This document shows positions 14,859 through 22,563 of a stretch of DNA of 22,563 bases, one piece after another. The DNA comes from Gammaproteobacteria bacterium. Lineage in GTDB: Bacteria; Pseudomonadota; Gammaproteobacteria; SZUA-229. The position numbers and the translations under genes were made by a program. The stretch covers positions 1-22,563 of the forward strand of contig JAOUQA010000003.1 in assembly GCA_029879605.1 (NCBI GenBank). The letters are read 5' to 3'. The first letter of the stretch is position 1. Every line of letters starts with the position of its first letter. A model generated the notes under the pieces. The model saw nothing but the letters and a program-made list of their open reading frames with translations, was not told where the DNA came from and did not search any database.

Positions 14859-15041
14859 CTAATCTATTCCTGCTTTGCGGTTTTGTGATATCTGGTATAC
14901 AAGTACTGGCAGTCCGAAAAATACCAGTGCAAAGACAAATGAATAGGGTGTTGCAAATTCCATTAATAACCAGCCGAAAATAATTACTCCACTAAGTAAC
15001 CATAGCAGAATTATTACAGCGGTTTTAGTGTCTTCAGGCAT
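14859..15041 (-). CDS. small two-TM membrane protein
   Basis: This 60-residue protein has two hydrophobic segments, VIILLWLLSGVIIFGWLLME (about 9-28) and SFVFALVFFGLPVLVYQI (about 34-51). A charged N-terminus (MPEDTK) and a basic C-terminus (SQNRKAGID) point to a small inner-membrane hairpin. An AAGAGA ten or so bases before the ATG is a modest ribosome site. I do not recognise the family. It stands alone between a lipoprotein gene and the cyclase gene, on the same strand. The amphipathic, well-bounded architecture argues for a real gene rather than a chance frame, but no function can be given. Confidence 0.6.
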   Translation of the reverse strand: MPEDTKTAVIILLWLLSGVIIFGWLLMEFATPYSFVFALVFFGLPVLVYQISQNRKAGID

Positions 15042-15283
15042 TATTATTGTCTCTTGTAGATATGGTTTATAGAATATTGATCAGAATGATATTTAATCAG
15101 TTTATAATTGTTTTAAAGAGCCCGTGCTTTTGCGTTTAGCATGTCTTAATGACAGTTTTGTTAATTTAAGCAGAATTTATAAGTAAAATACACTAATTCT
15201 TTTATAAATGGAACTTGTGGCTGGTGTTTATGTATCAGGTTATCAATTTGGGATCTATTTAAGCGTTTTTGTGCTCAAATGAG

Positions 15284-16414
15284 TTATTTTGAAATAAATA
15301 TTACGTTGATCATTTTAGATTGTTCACCAGTTACTGGAGACTGTCCGACGCAGCTAATAATTTTTTTCTCCGTATTTAAGGCGCTGCTATCAATCATGCA
15401 TGCCAGTTCGGCAATGCCTGGTCCTGGGCCTGTGCCTTCTGCAACTGTTCCTGTAACTAGTCCATTAGCCAGTGCATCTACAGTACCTGACAGGTAGATA
15501 GATATAGTGTCCGGTTCTATTTGGCCAGTAACTATATCGCTAATGTACCTGGCAATACAGGCACCTCCCGTGCAGGTTATTGTGATTGGCTGGATTCTGT
15601 CGCCAGCTTGTGAAACACTTTGATCAAAAAGCATACCGGCATAGTCACCGTCTAAATTATTAATATTGCTGACGGCTTTTTGTGACAGGCCAAATATAAA
15701 TGAATCATCTGATTCATCATTAGCCGTATCAGTTCCTGTGTGTACGATGGCACCACCATTATCTGTCAGGTATATGGCGGCATCTGTTACCTGCATAATG
15801 CCACTGGAGCAACTGGTTGTGCCAGGTATTATGCCTGGTCCAAGTGCGGTTGCACCTGCAATTGCATAGCTTGACGGCAGGCTCGGTGTGTTAGTCGCAG
15901 CCTCAAAATGAAATGTGCCAAAAAAATCTCTGCTGGTTGAATCAGCGCCTGCATTATCAGGGCTGATGTTCTCTTTTTTGACCACAACCCAGTTAGCATC
16001 GATGTTTTCATCTGGGCATTTGCCTGCCTCAATCATGGAGACGATCTGATCACCATTAAAAGGCTTGAGTAAAAAAGCATAGCCGGGAACTTCAAGTGCC
16101 CAGCTTGTGCTTCCGATTGCAGGTACATTATTGCCACTACTGCTGGTTACTTCAAGACTTACAAATCCAGTGATATGCTTCCTGTAAATACCTATAATGG
16201 TCATATCTATTTCAGAATTAATATCAGGTCTATGCTGTATCTGGTAAGCGCCATTGGCAACCAGTTCTATATTCCATTTAGACCCCGGTCCATTATACTG
16301 CTGTGTTGATACAGTTATTTTTCCACCTTCCCCGCAAGCAATAATTAAATATAAAGTTGATATACCTAGACATAAAAAAGCAAGGACTTTGACTGATGAT
16401 CGTTTTACTGGCAT
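15284..16414 (-). CDS. predicted lipoprotein of unknown function
   Basis: This 376-residue predicted lipoprotein carries the signal MPVKRSSVKVLAFLCLGIST followed by LYLIIAC, with the lipid-modified cysteine at C27 and Gly at +2. The mature part is low in charge and rich in Gly, Thr, Ser and Ile, as in extracytoplasmic beta proteins, with short spaced cysteines near CTGGACIARY and ELACMIDSS. No catalytic motif or named domain is recognisable. AGGA seven bases before the ATG gives a strong ribosome site. It is flanked by a 394-base gap upstream and a small membrane protein gene downstream. It shares no obvious similarity with the other lipoprotein of this region beyond the signal type. Confidence 0.75.
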   Translation of the reverse strand: MPVKRSSVKVLAFLCLGISTLYLIIACGEGGKITVSTQQYNGPGSKWNIELVANGAYQIQHRPDINSEIDMTIIGIYRKHITGFVSLEVTSSSGNNVPAIGSTSWALEVPGYAFLLKPFNGDQIVSMIEAGKCPDENIDANWVVVKKENISPDNAGADSTSRDFFGTFHFEAATNTPSLPSSYAIAGATALGPGIIPGTTSCSSGIMQVTDAAIYLTDNGGAIVHTGTDTANDESDDSFIFGLSQKAVSNINNLDGDYAGMLFDQSVSQAGDRIQPITITCTGGACIARYISDIVTGQIEPDTISIYLSGTVDALANGLVTGTVAEGTGPGPGIAELACMIDSSALNTEKKIISCVGQSPVTGEQSKMINVIFISK

Positions 16415-16808
16415 TTTGCGTCCTGAATAGGTTGGCTATTTATTTAGATAACGACTGATGGCGTTAAATATTTAGTTATTCAAACAAATAATAATCATAT
16501 TTAAACCAGAGAAAAATGTGTGATTTGTTATTAGATATAAGATTGGAAAGTAAGATTAAGAATTACAGGGTAATAGAATATTGTTTTAAAAGGTATTGTG
16601 ATTAAAAACCACACTTACAATCTGTAAACTAAATTAAACATTTAATTTGTAAATATTCAGATAAAAAGATTCATTGTTTTATTTAAAAACTACATTTAAG
16701 AAACCTGTCATGGTTGGTATGGTTTGTTTTGTTAAGTTGCAGTTTGCATATTTGAGCATCAGTAATTAATTTAATAGTGTAAATTTATAAAATAAGCCGG
16801 CGATTGCA
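16415..16808. other. 394-base AT-rich gap, nothing recognised
   Basis: This separates the histidine kinase stop from the lipoprotein start, both on the minus strand, so it holds the lipoprotein promoter and the kinase 3' end. It is very AT-rich. No U-tract hairpin, RNA gene, repeat or credible frame was seen. Confidence 0.5.
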
Positions 16809-18218
16809 TTATGAGGTTGATTGGTTTGCGGGCACCAGTTTGGTTGCTGAAGATTTAGTTTGTCTAATTGGTGGAACTGATGGCAGGTTAACATAAAATG
16901 TGCTGCCTTTGCCTGGTTTGCTTGAAAATTCAATACTTCCATTCATAAGTCCTACCAGTTTTTTTACTATATTAAGTCCAAGACCTGTGCCTTTTATTGG
17001 GGTTCTTTCATGGCCCAGGCGTTGATAAAGTTTGAAAATATCTACCTGTTTTTCGAGCGCGATACCTACCCCTGTGTCGGCAATAGATATACGTACTTGA
17101 TTGTTATCAATGGCCTGCAGTCTAATTTCGATCTGCCCGCCTTTTTTATTATATTTGCAGGCATTAGATAGCAGGTTAAGTAGTATCTGTTTGAGTCGTA
17201 ACTCATCAGCAAGCACCAAAAGGTTGCTGGTTGAGTTATCGTCAAAATCTATTTTTAGTTCCTGCTCATCTGTTAGTGGCTTAATTGAGTAAATGCACTG
17301 GTTTATAATATTGGTACAATTCAATTGTTGTAAATTTATTTCCAGTTTATTTTGCTCAATTCTTGAAAGGTCTAAGAGCTCTTCAATGAGTTTTAATAGT
17401 AGTGAGCTTGCTTTGGTTATTTCGTTCAAATATTCTGTCTGTGTTTCTGCTGACTGTTTGCTGTTTTGCAATATTTGTACAAAGCCCATGATGGCATTTA
17501 ACGGGGTACGTAATTCATGGCTCATGCGTGATAGAAAAGTTGACTTTGCATGATTGGCCTGTTCGGCCTGTTCCTTGGCTGCGCTTAATTGTTGAGATAA
17601 CTGAAATGACTTGAGCATGATTTTCTGATAAGTATAACCGCCAGCAATCATAGCAATAATGTATACGCATAGCATGATTGCCATGGTCGTAAAGGTTTCA
17701 GAAGGATGCAAAAAGAACCAGATAGTTATTGGTAGCATACATGCCAGTACATAGAGTATGTAAACAACGAGTATTGAACCAAGAACCGCTGCTGCGCCTG
17801 CTGTAAGCCCGCCAAGTACAAATGTGATTAATACGGGTGTTTCAATATTTTCATAGGGTTGAAACACCCAGATTGACAAGCCCCATGCCAGTCCGCTTAA
17901 CGTTGTCGTGATGGTAAACCTGTATAGCCAGTCCTGTATATTGTATTCTGGGTTTTCTGTCTTTGTGAAAAAATACAGCGTCAGGCCCCGGATGAGTAAA
18001 ATAAGTGTCAGTGCACTGACCCAGTAAAATAGTGCGGTATTATCAATGCGATTAATTAGTACCGCAATAAACAAAATGGCAATGTTGATATTAACAATTA
18101 GTGCGGTTTTTAAATTACTGTAGAGGAACCTGATTTGTTCTGTTTTCAGGTCAAAGATTTTTGCAGGCGAACAATTATTGTCTGATTTTGGAGGGCTTAT
18201 ATTTTGTTTATCATCCAT
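16809..18218 (-). CDS. six-TM membrane histidine kinase (HisKA type)
   Basis: This 469-residue sensor kinase lacks a receiver domain. Six TM segments fall at about 39-57, 62-84, 100-119, 127-148, 150-170 and 176-196, with little periplasmic sequence, so the signal is probably sensed within the membrane. A short linker (~200-226) leads to the HisKA dimerisation domain, with phosphoacceptor H234 in SHELRTPLNA. The ATP-binding domain has the N box (348-356, LLSNACKYN), G1 DTGVGIA (381-387) and G2 GTGLGL (410-415). The C-terminal tail after 446 is basic and polar. No regulator gene lies beside it, so it is an orphan kinase. The ATG has no strong ribosome site, and no better in-frame start lies upstream. 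Confidence 0.92.
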   Translation of the reverse strand: MDDKQNISPPKSDNNCSPAKIFDLKTEQIRFLYSNLKTALIVNINIAILFIAVLINRIDNTALFYWVSALTLILLIRGLTLYFFTKTENPEYNIQDWLYRFTITTTLSGLAWGLSIWVFQPYENIETPVLITFVLGGLTAGAAAVLGSILVVYILYVLACMLPITIWFFLHPSETFTTMAIMLCVYIIAMIAGGYTYQKIMLKSFQLSQQLSAAKEQAEQANHAKSTFLSRMSHELRTPLNAIMGFVQILQNSKQSAETQTEYLNEITKASSLLLKLIEELLDLSRIEQNKLEINLQQLNCTNIINQCIYSIKPLTDEQELKIDFDDNSTSNLLVLADELRLKQILLNLLSNACKYNKKGGQIEIRLQAIDNNQVRISIADTGVGIALEKQVDIFKLYQRLGHERTPIKGTGLGLNIVKKLVGLMNGSIEFSSKPGKGSTFYVNLPSVPPIRQTKSSATKLVPANQSTS

Positions 18219-18296
18219 GGCCAGAAAACTGAGTGATTGTTCTCGTTTATAATAGTGTAAATTGCCTTTTGCTTTAGCATAATTCTGATGTGGTAT

Positions 18297-18329
18297 TTTG
18301 CAAACGCCAGTCTGGTTGGCGTTTGCAAA
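18297..18329. terminator. 13-bp perfect hairpin after fabV
   Basis: TTTGCAAACGCCA (18297-18309) and TGGCGTTTGCAAA (18317-18329) are perfect complements around a seven-base loop. It lies 9 bases beyond the fabV stop. There is no clean U tract on the fabV strand because the A/T run is inside the stem, so it may be a terminator of reduced strength, an RNA 3'-end stabiliser or a protein-binding palindrome. Confidence 0.6.
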
Positions 18330-18338
18330 TATAATTTA

Positions 18339-19535
18339 TTAAATTGTTTCTGGACTAAAGTCGACCACAGGATTTACATCGGCTTCATAATCGACATCTT
18401 TAATTCCAAAACCAAATAATTTCATAAACTCATCTTTGTAACCACGATAGTCCGTCAATTCAAACAGGTTTTCAGTGGTTATCCGGGGCCAGATTTCTTT
18501 CACGGTATTCTGTACTTCATCTTTCAGTTCCCAGTCATCCATACGAATACGGTTATTGTCATCCAGTTCGGGGCCATTTAGTTTATAAAGCTGGGTACGG
18601 AACATGCGATCAATCTGTTCAAGGCAGCCCTCATGAATATTTTTCTCTTTCATGATTTTAAAACACATGGCGATATACAGGGGCATGACAGGAATTGCGG
18701 CCGAGGCCTGGGTGACGACGCTTTTGAGTACGGCTACATTGGCCATGCCATTAATCTCAGCCAGTTGTTTTGATAATGCGCTGGCAGCACGATCCATGTC
18801 TTCTTTTGCTTTACCCAGCGCACCGTGCCAGTAGATAGGCCAGGTAATATCTGTACCTATATAACTATAGGAAATAGTTTTTACACCTTTTGCCAGTACA
18901 CCGGCTTCTGCCAGTGCCTGCATCCAGAGTTCCCAGTCTTCACCGCCCATGACGGTAACCGTGTTGGTGATTTCTTCTTCTGATGCTGGTTCGATTTCAG
19001 TTTCAATAATAGTGTCTTTGTTGGTATCTACCGCGGTTGATTTATAAACTTCACCAATGGGTTTTAATGCTGAGCGTACCAGTTCGCCAGTGGATGGTAA
19101 TTTACGCACCGGTGATGCCAGTGAATAGACGACCAGGTCTACTTCACCCAGGTCGGCTTTAATTAACTCGATAGCTTTGGCGCGCATTTCATCGGAAAAT
19201 GCATCACCATTAATACTTTTTGCATACAGCCCTTCAGCATGCGCGGCTTTTTCAAATGCAGCTGAGTTATACCAGCCGGCAGATCCGGGTTTTTTTTCAG
19301 TGGCGGCTTTTTCCAGGAATACACCTATTGTTGCAGCGCCAGAACCGAAGGCAGCAGTAATACGTGAGGCAAGGCCGTAACCTGTTGATGCACCTATGAC
19401 CAGTACTTTTTTAGGGCCGTTTTCAATCGTGCCACCGGCTTTAACTTTTTCAATCTGTTCAGTAACATTTTTTTCGCAGCCGATCGGGTGTGTGGTTGTG
19501 CAGATAAAACCGCGTATTTTGGGTTGTATAATCAT
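18339..19535 (-). CDS. fabV: enoyl-ACP reductase FabV
   Basis: This NADH-dependent enoyl-[ACP]/trans-2-enoyl-CoA reductase catalyses the last step of each fatty-acid elongation cycle in the cytosol. The 398 residues match the ~400 of FabV, larger than FabI. Diagnostic features are the N-terminal IRGFICTTTHPIGCE, the cofactor motif GASTGYGLASR (48-58), and the catalytic Y235-x8-K244 (YWHGALGKAK) characteristic of FabV instead of the FabI spacing. WWPRIT-like and YRGYKDEFMKLFGF segments near the C-terminus are also typical (here IWPRIT). FabV enzymes are known to be naturally insensitive to triclosan. The gene starts 17 bases after rimO on the same strand, with AGGA about 12 bases before the ATG, so co-transcription is likely. 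Confidence 0.95.
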   Translation of the reverse strand: MIIQPKIRGFICTTTHPIGCEKNVTEQIEKVKAGGTIENGPKKVLVIGASTGYGLASRITAAFGSGAATIGVFLEKAATEKKPGSAGWYNSAAFEKAAHAEGLYAKSINGDAFSDEMRAKAIELIKADLGEVDLVVYSLASPVRKLPSTGELVRSALKPIGEVYKSTAVDTNKDTIIETEIEPASEEEITNTVTVMGGEDWELWMQALAEAGVLAKGVKTISYSYIGTDITWPIYWHGALGKAKEDMDRAASALSKQLAEINGMANVAVLKSVVTQASAAIPVMPLYIAMCFKIMKEKNIHEGCLEQIDRMFRTQLYKLNGPELDDNNRIRMDDWELKDEVQNTVKEIWPRITTENLFELTDYRGYKDEFMKLFGFGIKDVDYEADVNPVVDFSPETI

Positions 19536-19552
19536 GGATATTATTGTTCCTG

Positions 19553-20869
19553 TTAAACTTCGTCAGCGTATAAATCGTGTTCGGTAGAATCGGTAATTTT
19601 AACATTGATAAGACTGCCCGGCTTGTGAGTTTTTTCAGAATTCACAAATACCATGCCATCAATTTCTGGTGCATCTGCCATACTGCGGGCAATAATACCT
19701 TCATCATCTGTTTCATCGACCATGACCTGCAGGGTCTGACCAATTTTTTTGTTCAGTTTACTGGCACTGATATCTGCCTGTAAGGTCATGAAGCGATGTA
19801 ATCGTTCCTGTTTAATATCTTCTGGAACCTGGGGTGTTATTTCATTAGCAACGGCACCTTCAACCGGTGAATAGGTGAAGCAGCCAACCCGATCCAGTTC
19901 GGCATCATTAATAAAGTCCAGTAACTCATCAAAATCATCATCTGTTTCGCCGGGGAAGCCAACAATGAATGTACTGCGAATGGTAATGTCAGGGCAGATA
20001 CTGCGCCAGGCCTTGATGCGTTGTAGATTATTTTCACTACTGGCGGGGCGTTTCATGGCTTTTAATACCCGCTGACTGGCATGCTGGAAGGGAATATCCA
20101 GGTAAGGCAGGATCTTACCCTCAGACATTAATGGAATGATTTTATCAACATGGGGGTAGGGATAGACATAATGCATGCGTATCCAGGCATCCATCTCTCC
20201 CAGTTCTTTAGCCAGCTGTTCAAACTGGGTTTTTACCGGCCTGCCATTCCAGAAATCTGTCTGGTATTTGGCGTCCACGCCGTAAGCGCTGGTATCCTGG
20301 GAAATCACCAGCAGTTCCCTGACGCCGGCATTGACCAGGTTTTCTGCTTCAGTCAGTACTTCACCGATGGGGCGGCTTACCAGATCCCCTCGGAGTGACG
20401 GGATTATACAAAAGGTGCAGCGGTGATTGCAGCCTTCGGAAATTTTTAAATAGGCATAGTGTTCTGGTGTCAGTTTAATGCCCTGGGGCGGTACCAGGCT
20501 GGTATAGGGATCGTGTTCCGGTGGCAGGTGCTCGTGTATTGCCGCCATGACTTCCTGTGCGGCATGGGGGCCGGTTACAGCCAGTACCTGGGGGTAGTTG
20601 TTGGCAACAATATCACCTTTGGCACCAAGACAGCCTGTAACAATAACTTTGCCATTCTCATTCAGTGCTTCACCGATGGCATCCAGTGATTCTTCAACGG
20701 CATCATCAATAAAGCCACAGGTATTGACCACTACAAGATCTGCATCATCATAACTGGGACTGATGTTGTAACCTTCGGCCCTGAGGCGAGTAATAATTTG
20801 TTCAGAATCAACCAGTGCCTTGGGGCAGCCAAGACTGATAAAACCAACTTTAGGAATAGAATGAGACAT
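19553..20869 (-). CDS. rimO: ribosomal protein S12 methylthiotransferase RimO
   Basis: This radical SAM enzyme methylthiolates the conserved aspartate of ribosomal protein S12, using two 4Fe-4S clusters. The N-terminal methylthiotransferase domain has C15 (SLGCPKALVDSE), C51 (NTCGFI) and C80 (VTGCLG). The radical SAM cluster is C147-x3-C151-x2-C154 (GCNHRCTFCIIPSLRG), and a TRAM domain occupies about 370-438. SLGCPK and FCIIPSLRG distinguish RimO from MiaB. The 438 residues match the family. The ribosome site before the ATG is weak. The upstream cupin gene ends 88 bases away on the same strand, and fabV follows after 17 bases. Confidence 0.95.
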   Translation of the reverse strand: MSHSIPKVGFISLGCPKALVDSEQIITRLRAEGYNISPSYDDADLVVVNTCGFIDDAVEESLDAIGEALNENGKVIVTGCLGAKGDIVANNYPQVLAVTGPHAAQEVMAAIHEHLPPEHDPYTSLVPPQGIKLTPEHYAYLKISEGCNHRCTFCIIPSLRGDLVSRPIGEVLTEAENLVNAGVRELLVISQDTSAYGVDAKYQTDFWNGRPVKTQFEQLAKELGEMDAWIRMHYVYPYPHVDKIIPLMSEGKILPYLDIPFQHASQRVLKAMKRPASSENNLQRIKAWRSICPDITIRSTFIVGFPGETDDDFDELLDFINDAELDRVGCFTYSPVEGAVANEITPQVPEDIKQERLHRFMTLQADISASKLNKKIGQTLQVMVDETDDEGIIARSMADAPEIDGMVFVNSEKTHKPGSLINVKITDSTEHDLYADEV

Positions 20870-20957
20870 GCGTTTTACTGTGTTACCGGCTGTGAATACC
20901 GTGGTTATGGCGGCCTAGTGTAACAAATTCAGCGGCTGTTTACCTGTTTGCCGGGTT

Positions 20958-21266
20958 TTATTGTTTAATGGCATCCAGGCTGATAACACTTTGCTTGCCA
21001 ATGACTTCAGCACTGTGCAGGCAGCCAGCAGGAACCGCCAGGCAATCACCTGGCTGGAGAATAAAACTCTGGCCTTGCATAGACATCTTCAACTGGCCGG
21101 ATAAAACACCGTCGATTTTATCGACATTGTGGCTATGATCAGGAAAAAAAGTGCCGGGTGGGTAACTGTATTTATGGACGGTATAGCCCAGTGCCTGAAG
21201 TTTTTTGCGCATATTGGCTTCATTGAGCGGCCCATCGGTTTCATTATCCCAGTGCAGGGTGCTCAT
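20958..21266 (-). CDS. small cupin-domain protein
   Basis: This 102-residue single-domain cupin has motif 1 as PGTFFPDHSHNVDKI (37-51), with H44 and H46 as metal ligands, and motif 2 as PGDCLAVPAGCLH (72-84), with H84. The glutamate usual in motif 1 is not in place; Asp and Lys occupy the area, so metal binding may differ. Cupins of this size include sugar-binding, dioxygenase-like and regulatory proteins; the substrate is not known. The ATG overlaps the rhomboid stop by four bases (ATGA), with AAGGGAT inside the rhomboid gene as ribosome site, which indicates translational coupling. Confidence 0.87.
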   Translation of the reverse strand: MSTLHWDNETDGPLNEANMRKKLQALGYTVHKYSYPPGTFFPDHSHNVDKIDGVLSGQLKMSMQGQSFILQPGDCLAVPAGCLHSAEVIGKQSVISLDAIKQ

Positions 21267-21964
21267 CGATGGTAATCCCTTGCCGGGGCAAACAGCCGGA
21301 ACGATTTCAGCTTGAAAAAAGGTACCAGGGCCATGCCGGCAATGAATCCGCCTATATGCGCACCCCAGGCAACACCGCCCTGTTGATCACCTGTCATGAT
21401 CGAATTTGTAATTTGTAATACGAACCAGAAGCCCAGCACCCAGCCGGCTTTGATGCGCATGGTATGCAGGTAAAAGCCAAAGGGGATGGCTACCAGCACC
21501 CGGGCATGTGGGTATAGCAACAGGTAGGCGCCCAGTACACCGGAGATAGCGCCGCTGGCACCGATCATCGGGATGGCTGAATCCGGCGCAGGGATTGCCT
21601 GGGCCAGTGCGGCGGCAACACCACAGGTAAGATAGAAAACGATAAATCGGCCATGGCCCATGGCGTCTTCGATATTATTACCGAATATCCACAGGTATAA
21701 CATGTTGCCAACGAGGTGCATCCAGCCACCGTGTAAAAACATGGAGGTAAAAAAAGTCGCCAGTGGAGGTACGCTGACGAGTTCAGGCGCCAGTTGTTTT
21801 AGATTGAAGATCACCGCGGGAATCATGCCAAGGCTATACACGGCTTTTTGTCCAAGGGGACCCAGTGATAATTGCCAGAAAAAAATCAGTACACAACTGA
21901 CAATAAACAGGATAGTAAAATAGGGCGTTATACGAGTGGGATTGTCATCGTGTAATGGGAACAT
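21263..21964 (-). CDS. rhomboid family intramembrane serine protease
   Basis: This 233-residue inner-membrane serine protease of the rhomboid family cleaves substrates within the membrane. The catalytic serine is S137 in IGASGAISG and its partner is H203 (AHIGGFIAGMA). The oxyanion-side H83 and N87 lie in HLVGNMLYLWIFGNNIED. Six hydrophobic segments are visible, as expected for the bacterial core: about 14-33, 68-96, 106-122, 132-151, 172-188 and 199-216. The soluble N-terminal cap is short. It begins 32 bases after the thioredoxin-like/HEAT gene and overlaps the cupin start. Physiological substrates are unknown. Confidence 0.93.
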   Translation of the reverse strand: MFPLHDDNPTRITPYFTILFIVSCVLIFFWQLSLGPLGQKAVYSLGMIPAVIFNLKQLAPELVSVPPLATFFTSMFLHGGWMHLVGNMLYLWIFGNNIEDAMGHGRFIVFYLTCGVAAALAQAIPAPDSAIPMIGASGAISGVLGAYLLLYPHARVLVAIPFGFYLHTMRIKAGWVLGFWFVLQITNSIMTGDQQGGVAWGAHIGGFIAGMALVPFFKLKSFRLFAPARDYHR

Positions 21965-21996
21965 ATAAGCACCGAATTGTAATAAATAAAAAAACG

Positions 21997-22563
21997 TCAG
22001 CTTGCTTCATTGATTTCTTCCAGTGCTTCAGCTGCCACTTCCCTGGTTTCTTCATTGTCATCGTTTAATAAAGGCTGGATATAGTTTATTGCATTTTTAT
22101 TTCGTGACAGGCCCAGGTAATGACAGGCATCAGTCCGCACATGGTTGTCTGGATGTTTTGTATATTCACCCAGTTGTTCAATTGATTGTATAAGTAGTTC
22201 GCTGCCAGCAAAATCTTCAACCACGGCACCAATACCAATGCGTACTGAAAGCGATGTATCCGGGTCTGCCATTAAATCAAATAGCAATGGAAAATATTCA
22301 GGCTTGTCCTGAATAATATCGTGTACTTTATGGATTTCACCATTGAGCATGAGTTCACCAAAATAATTTCCCATAGCGGATGGATCATCGGCACGTTGTA
22401 TCCATTGTTCAAATTCTTTTTTTGTACGCAGTCCGGTGAGTTCGAAGGGACCAATTCTGACCCAGGGAACTGATCGTACATTGAGCTCAGTTGCGGGCAC
22501 AGGGTTTTGTTGAATATTAATAACTTCCAGTTTGCTCAGTGCGCCGGTTTTTACTAATTCCCC
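21997..22563 (-). CDS. thioredoxin-like/HEAT-repeat protein, partial (5' end outside window)
   Basis: The minus-strand frame stays open to the window edge, giving 188 visible residues with the start beyond base 22563. The codon at 22500 is an in-frame GTG, reading as an internal Val. The first visible ~55 residues (KLEVINIQQNP, then NVRSVPWVRIGPFEL) look like the second half of a thioredoxin fold, with the cis-proline loop SVPW. The rest is alpha-helical with two or three HEAT-like units, for example DNHVRTDACHYLGLSRNKNAINYIQPLL and DNEETREVAAEALEEI near the C-terminus. A CxxC centre, if any, would be in the unseen part. It is the first visible gene of a minus-strand run with rhomboid, cupin, rimO and fabV. 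The function is unknown; protein-protein interaction or redox sensing is possible. Confidence 0.75.
   Translation of the reverse strand, partial: GELVKTGALSKLEVINIQQNPVPATELNVRSVPWVRIGPFELTGLRTKKEFEQWIQRADDPSAMGNYFGELMLNGEIHKVHDIIQDKPEYFPLLFDLMADPDTSLSVRIGIGAVVEDFAGSELLIQSIEQLGEYTKHPDNHVRTDACHYLGLSRNKNAINYIQPLLNDDNEETREVAAEALEEINEAS

Noticed and set aside
11715..18218. Response regulator and histidine kinase as a cognate pair
   Set aside because: They lie 4.4 kb apart on opposite strands. The kinase is of the HisKA type, whereas NarL-type regulators usually pair with HisKA_3 kinases.
1..22563. Insertion sequences, prophage genes, tRNA or rRNA genes
   Set aside because: Both strands were read for transposase, integrase and phage motifs, terminal repeats and tRNA-like arms; none was found.

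Overview
The window looks like chromosomal DNA from a gammaproteobacterium with moderate to low G+C. Supporting signs are an AlaA-type aminotransferase close to the E. coli enzyme in length and motifs, an LsrG-like monooxygenase, RimO, FabV, an M18 aminopeptidase and a DUF938 methyltransferase. The 2-oxoacid:acceptor oxidoreductase operon suggests a lineage with anaerobic or microaerobic metabolism, but the exact taxon cannot be fixed from the sequence. I see no tRNA, rRNA, transposase, phage gene, CRISPR array or replication origin.

Left third (1-5780): metabolic genes in short units. These are the 3' part of an M18 aminopeptidase, a DUF938 methyltransferase, a 129-residue remnant-like 2-hydroxyacid dehydrogenase that lacks its NAD-binding domain, alaA (divergent from that remnant across a palindrome), a minus-strand pair (zinc-ribbon protein and TM1367-type cyclophilin-like protein), and a plus-strand pair (LsrG-like monooxygenase and iron-dependent alcohol dehydrogenase).

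Middle (5781-10720): a 449-base leader region, then a tight four-gene operon. It encodes the gamma, alpha and beta subunits of a 2-oxoacid:acceptor oxidoreductase, followed by a GltD-like flavoprotein fused to a C-terminal double-cluster ferredoxin. The operon ends in a clear bidirectional terminator. The leader carries a promoter overlapped by an IscR-like operator, a possible 16-codon ORF, a hairpin and a tandem 18-bp repeat. The gene set resembles phenylglyoxylate:NAD+ oxidoreductase (PadEFGHI), with the ferredoxin and flavoprotein subunits joined, so electrons probably pass to NAD(P).

AT-rich accessory stretch (10738-18230): two unrelated lipoproteins, a NarL-type response regulator, a membrane PAS-GGDEF diguanylate cyclase, a 60-residue membrane protein and a six-TM histidine kinase, with long AT-rich spacers. 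It reads as a sensory and cell-surface region.

Right end (18339-22563), all minus strand: a thioredoxin-like/HEAT-repeat protein (running off the window), a rhomboid protease, a cupin, rimO and fabV, closely spaced. The most unusual items are the POR-flavoprotein-ferredoxin operon with its leader, and the internally deleted dehydrogenase.
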